Assembly: GCA_019359545.1 (NCBI GenBank)
Contig: JAHHHB010000040.1
Location: forward strand, 1 to 54,099
DNA: 54,099 nucleotides
DNA from: Desmonostoc geniculatum HA4340-LM1
GTDB lineage: Bacteria > Cyanobacteriota > Cyanobacteriia > Cyanobacteriales > Nostocaceae
Direction: 5' to 3'
Shown here: positions 52,004 to 54,099 of the stretch, one piece after another
How positions within the stretch are numbered: position 1 is the stretch's first letter
Layout of the letters: each line of letters begins with the position of its first letter
The notes under the pieces: generated by a model
What the model was told of the DNA's origin: nothing
Databases searched by the model: none
The model's input: the letters and a program-made list of their open reading frames with translations, nothing else
Made by a program: the position numbers and the translations under genes

Positions 52004-52035
52004 TTGTAGGGGCGCACAGCTGTGCGCCCCTACAA
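52004..52035. terminator. Perfect 32-base palindrome between convergent genes
   Basis: TTGTAGGGGCGCACAG followed directly by its reverse complement (to CCCCTACAA). It lies between the exporter ATPase (plus, ends 51962) and the carotenoid protein gene (minus, ends 52073), which fits a bidirectional transcription stop, although no T-run is present. It shares sequence with the ends of the 42942-43183 element. Confidence 0.7.
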
Positions 52036-52072
52036 TGGGATATGAACCGCGACTTCTAGTCGCCACAGCTAA

Positions 52073-52603
52073 TTACAAACTCGGTGTTTTACCAGTTTGT
52101 GCTTGTGTCTCAATTGGCTTCACATCGGTGTAACCCATTTCACCAGCTATTGTCCGGAACACCGAAATCTGCTCATCAAAATCCAGTCCTTCAATTTCAG
52201 AAAGCAAATCATTAATTGCCTTACTTGGCTTGTAGCTACCTGGTAACCCAACCACTTGATCTCCCATAGCTACTGCCCAAGCATACCAAACTAACAGCTG
52301 ATTGTTTTCTTTAATCGCCCCATAAGCGCGGGAATATTCTGTATCTTTGCGGTTAACTATATCCCGCATGATTGCCAATTGCTCATCATCTGATAAATCA
52401 AAATAATCTCCTAGCAAAAGTGGTGCTAATTCTGGATCGGTCGCAGCGGGAGCAGCTGGAGTAATGGAATCACCCATTTTTTTATAAACAAAATAGAACC
52501 AAGCTAACTTGGCATCAGTATCTAATTTGTTAAATGCATCTACCACTTTTTGAGTTTCATTGCTTTGAGCTTGAGAAATAGTTTTATCGTAACTAGCAGT
52601 CAT
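52073..52603 (-). CDS. Helical carotenoid protein (OCP N-terminal-domain homologue)
   Basis: 176 aa, only the all-helical OCP N-terminal domain; no C-terminal sensor domain follows. Key blocks: FNKLDTDAKLAWFYFVYKKM (Trp/Tyr of the carotenoid tunnel), LLLGDYFDLSDDEQLAIMRD, NNQLLVWYAWAVAMGDQVVG (second tunnel Trp) and DFDEQISVFRTIAGEMGY. HCPs bind a keto-carotenoid in the cytoplasm; some quench phycobilisomes and others singlet oxygen; the subtype cannot be decided here. The last ~15 residues (PIETQAQTGKTPSL) are a flexible tail. Starts at ATG 52603; monocistronic. Confidence 0.93.
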   Translation of the reverse strand: MTASYDKTISQAQSNETQKVVDAFNKLDTDAKLAWFYFVYKKMGDSITPAAPAATDPELAPLLLGDYFDLSDDEQLAIMRDIVNRKDTEYSRAYGAIKENNQLLVWYAWAVAMGDQVVGLPGSYKPSKAINDLLSEIEGLDFDEQISVFRTIAGEMGYTDVKPIETQAQTGKTPSL

Positions 52604-52818
52604 AATTTGTCTCCAAGGTAATTTAACAGGCCAAACTAAGAGTTACCAGAGTTGGACAATCAGATTCTACTATCAAGAGAAAGAGTTAAATTAATTGGCA
52701 AATGCAGCATTAATCTACCTTTTAATAGAGGTAAAAATCTCTCGCAAGGAAGCAAGAAAATAGCGAATTGCTTTGCTATGATTGCTCCAGCAATAAAAAT
52801 TTACCTAAGGTTTTAATT

Positions 52819-53193
52819 ATGCCAGATGAAGTAAAACCCAATGTTAATGAAGCTCCCACCCATGATGCTCAATTAGCTGCCGAAAACATAGCTAGTGGTG
52901 AAGAAAAAGCGCCAAAGGTGGATTTTGAAGCTGATTATGCAGCTGCACAAGAATTCAGCGTTAGTGAAGTTGACCGCACAGATGAAGGTGCAGCAGCAGC
53001 CGAAGCCGCAACCGCTCCCAAACAAAAAGTCCCTCAGACAAAAGAGATAAAAACTCAAGCCCAGTCAACTGGTAATCCTGACGATTATTCAGAGTTGGCA
53101 AAGGAAGTTGGAAATTCTAAAACCGAGGCTGTAGCTAATGTCAACGACGATTTAGTAGAAAAAGCTTTAGAAAAAGGTCAACCGAAAAAGTAA
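52819..53193 (+). CDS. Acidic low-complexity hypothetical protein (124 aa)
   Basis: From ATG 52819 (MPDEVKPNVNEAPTHDAQLA). Rich in Ala, Glu, Lys and Asp, no hydrophobic segment, probably disordered (EVDRTDEGAAAAEAATAPKQ); C-terminal helix VNDDLVEKALEKGQPKK. The frame opens at 52768, but those residues are not similar in composition. It is divergent from the carotenoid protein gene and ends with a clear terminator, so it is likely transcribed. Function unknown. Confidence 0.7.
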   Translation: MPDEVKPNVNEAPTHDAQLAAENIASGEEKAPKVDFEADYAAAQEFSVSEVDRTDEGAAAAEAATAPKQKVPQTKEIKTQAQSTGNPDDYSELAKEVGNSKTEAVANVNDDLVEKALEKGQPKK

Positions 53194-53526
53194 GTTTTCT
53201 CCACCCCATATCCCCGACTTATTGAATAAGTCGGGGTTCTAAATCTAGTTTAAGTAATGCTAATCTCTGTGAAGTTGCACATTATTTTGACCCCTCACAA
53301 CCTTTTACCGCCCTTAGCAAGCAGGGCCGTTTCATTCGCTAGTCTGTGAGATTTATCAAGGGGATATTCTCACGCAAAGACGCAAAGGCGCAAAGAAAAA
53401 CAACATTATTTGGGCTTGAAGACGCAAAATTTTTTGCCCTAATTGTACGCTTGCCCTAAATTTTGATTTCTTTGACCCTTGCAATTTTAACCATTTTAGA
53501 CCTGAGTTCGACGTAAAAAAAGGTCT
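53194..53526. other. 333-base gene-free region
   Basis: Besides the terminator it holds a CGCAAAGACGCAAAGGCGCAAAGA triplet-like repeat near 53374-53397 and no gene. The last ~60 bases precede, and may include, the 3' end of the disrupted transposon. Confidence 0.5.
53212..53242 (+). terminator. Rho-independent terminator
   Basis: CCCCGACTTATT (53212-53223) and AATAAGTCGGGG (53225-53236) form a tight stem followed by TTCTAAAT, 19 bases after the stop of the acidic protein gene. Confidence 0.75.
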
Positions 53527-53940
53527 CTAATCCAGGGATAAATGGGGTTGTATGGTTGTGGGTTTGATGATAGCGAGCGCCAAAGTTTGATCAGGAAAAA
53601 AGTTTGCCTCTTGTAGTGAATCTAAATCTTCTATCGTTAGATTTAATGAAGGTTTTTTGTCTTGGTAGGTATAAGCTATTATTCCAGAAATAACATTAAC
53701 CATAAAATTACAAACGCTGCGGTGGCGAGTATGTTGAATTTGGGAAATATTTTTTAATTGGTCGTTAACTGTTTCTATTAGGGAACGCTTTCTTAATAAA
53801 ATTTTATCGATTAAAGGCATAAAGCGATTTTTCATATTTTTTTTAATGGTTGTAATAAATTGAAGATTTTGCTGGAGGAGAAGCTGAAATAATTTTTGGG
53901 AAATATATCCCCGGTCACCAAATAATTGAGCCAGTGCGTT
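53527..53940 (-). pseudogene. IS982-family transposase, C-terminal remnant
   Basis: From about 53940 the minus strand reads ALAQLFGDRGYISQKLFQLL, LQQNLQFITTIKKNMKNRFM, LLRKRSLIETVNDQLKNI, RHRSVCNFMVNVISGIIAYT and stops at 53527. D in FGDRGY and E in IETVND are the second and third catalytic residues of the IS982 DDE domain. The N-terminal half with the first Asp is missing. The break coincides with a palindromic-ended insert and the terminal repeat at 53976, so the element is dead. Confidence 0.85.
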
Positions 53941-53975
53941 GGGCGGCTCTGCCGACTTGAAGCAACTGGCGTTAG
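53934..53975. repeat. ~41-bp palindromic-ended insert between the transposase remnant and the terminal repeat
   Basis: GCCAGTGCGTTGGGCGGCTC... ends ...GAAGCAACTGGC: the two ends (GCCAGT/ACTGGC) are inverted copies. The same build occurs at about 12741-12781. On the minus strand it keeps the transposase frame (SCFKSAEPPN). Confidence 0.65.
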
Positions 53976-54097
53976 CCCTCTTCTGTCACTCTCCGGCATT
54001 AGCAAGTAGTAACTAAGTGAAATTATCCAGAAGCATAACAGGGTTTAAATTGATTCATTTCACTAATTAATTGATTGAATCCCAGCAATAAATTAGA
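53976..54097. repeat. Right copy of the 122-bp terminal inverted repeat
   Basis: Exact reverse complement of 1-122. It begins CCCTCTTCTGTCACTCTCCG, a plausible IS end, and continues into the same coding tail on the minus strand (24 codons, stop at 54025-54023). It adjoins the dead IS982 transposase, so it inserted into, or next to, an older element. Confidence 0.75.
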
Positions 54098-54099
54098 AT

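Noticed and set aside
1..54099. Circular replicon or terminally redundant phage genome
   Set aside because: The end repeats are inverted, not direct, and gene content is chromosomal metabolism and signalling with no replication or phage structural genes.

Overview
The window is chromosomal (or large-plasmid) DNA of a filamentous heterocyst-type cyanobacterium, most like Nostoc/Anabaena. The evidence is the many GCGATCGC (HIP1) octamers, heptanucleotide short tandem repeats (TGGGCAT, GGGGAGT, AATTACG, AAATGAC, CCAAAAT), many palindromic dispersed repeats, a helical carotenoid protein, CHASE2-type Ser/Thr kinase, DUF6464 and Uma2 genes, and large PAS/GAF hybrid kinases. No tRNA, rRNA or CRISPR array was seen. 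The two window ends carry the same 122-bp sequence in opposite orientation, so the segment is bounded by two copies of one repeat, probably an IS end.

Layout. 0.3-6 kb: a CHASE3-HAMP-GAF hybrid histidine kinase with three receiver domains, a small membrane protein and a CheR-type methyltransferase. 6-12.5 kb: an STAND/NB-ARC remnant, then a minus-strand 5-oxoprolinase-like operon (HyuA, DUF1445 D-glutamate-cyclase-like protein, HyuB) split by a MazF-type toxin-antitoxin pair. 12.9-15.6 kb: DUF2809 protein and a CHASE2 Ser/Thr kinase. 15.9-16.8 kb: a repeat array interrupted by a ~643-bp mobile element that carries only a ribbon-helix-helix gene and its palindromic sites. 17.6-22 kb: a 1476-aa PAS/GAF hybrid kinase. 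22-26 kb: a sulfonate-type operon (flavoprotein, ferredoxin with a UGA at its first cluster cysteine, ABC binding lipoprotein) and a truncated SLH porin. 26.9-28.2 kb: three small genes. 28.8-35.6 kb: a complete branched-chain/neutral amino-acid ABC transporter (binding protein, two permeases, two ATPases) interrupted by a Uma2 and a DUF4351 nuclease-like gene. 35.7-39.7 kb: a pseudogene, a histidine phosphatase, glucokinase, a secreted protein and another Uma2. 39.9-52 kb: a MacAB-like exporter whose membrane-fusion and permease genes are separated from the ATPase gene by 8.5 kb that holds DUF4351 and DUF559 nuclease-like genes, minisatellites, and a three-gene cassette of a TPR-CHAT protease, a small protein and a two-TM membrane protein. 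52-54 kb: helical carotenoid protein, a low-complexity acidic protein and a disrupted IS982-family transposase.

Two themes recur. First, dispersed repeats have entered coding regions without breaking frame (HAMP linker, HyuA, HyuB, the ATPase domain of the second kinase, the CHAT protein) or have rewritten C-termini and start codons. Second, operons are interrupted by selfish or defence-type genes (MazF pair, Uma2, DUF4351, DUF559, CHAT cassette). The best candidates for something undescribed are the non-autonomous element at 16083-16725 with its 15-bp operator family, and the CHAT protease/membrane-protein cassette at 46.5-51.1 kb.
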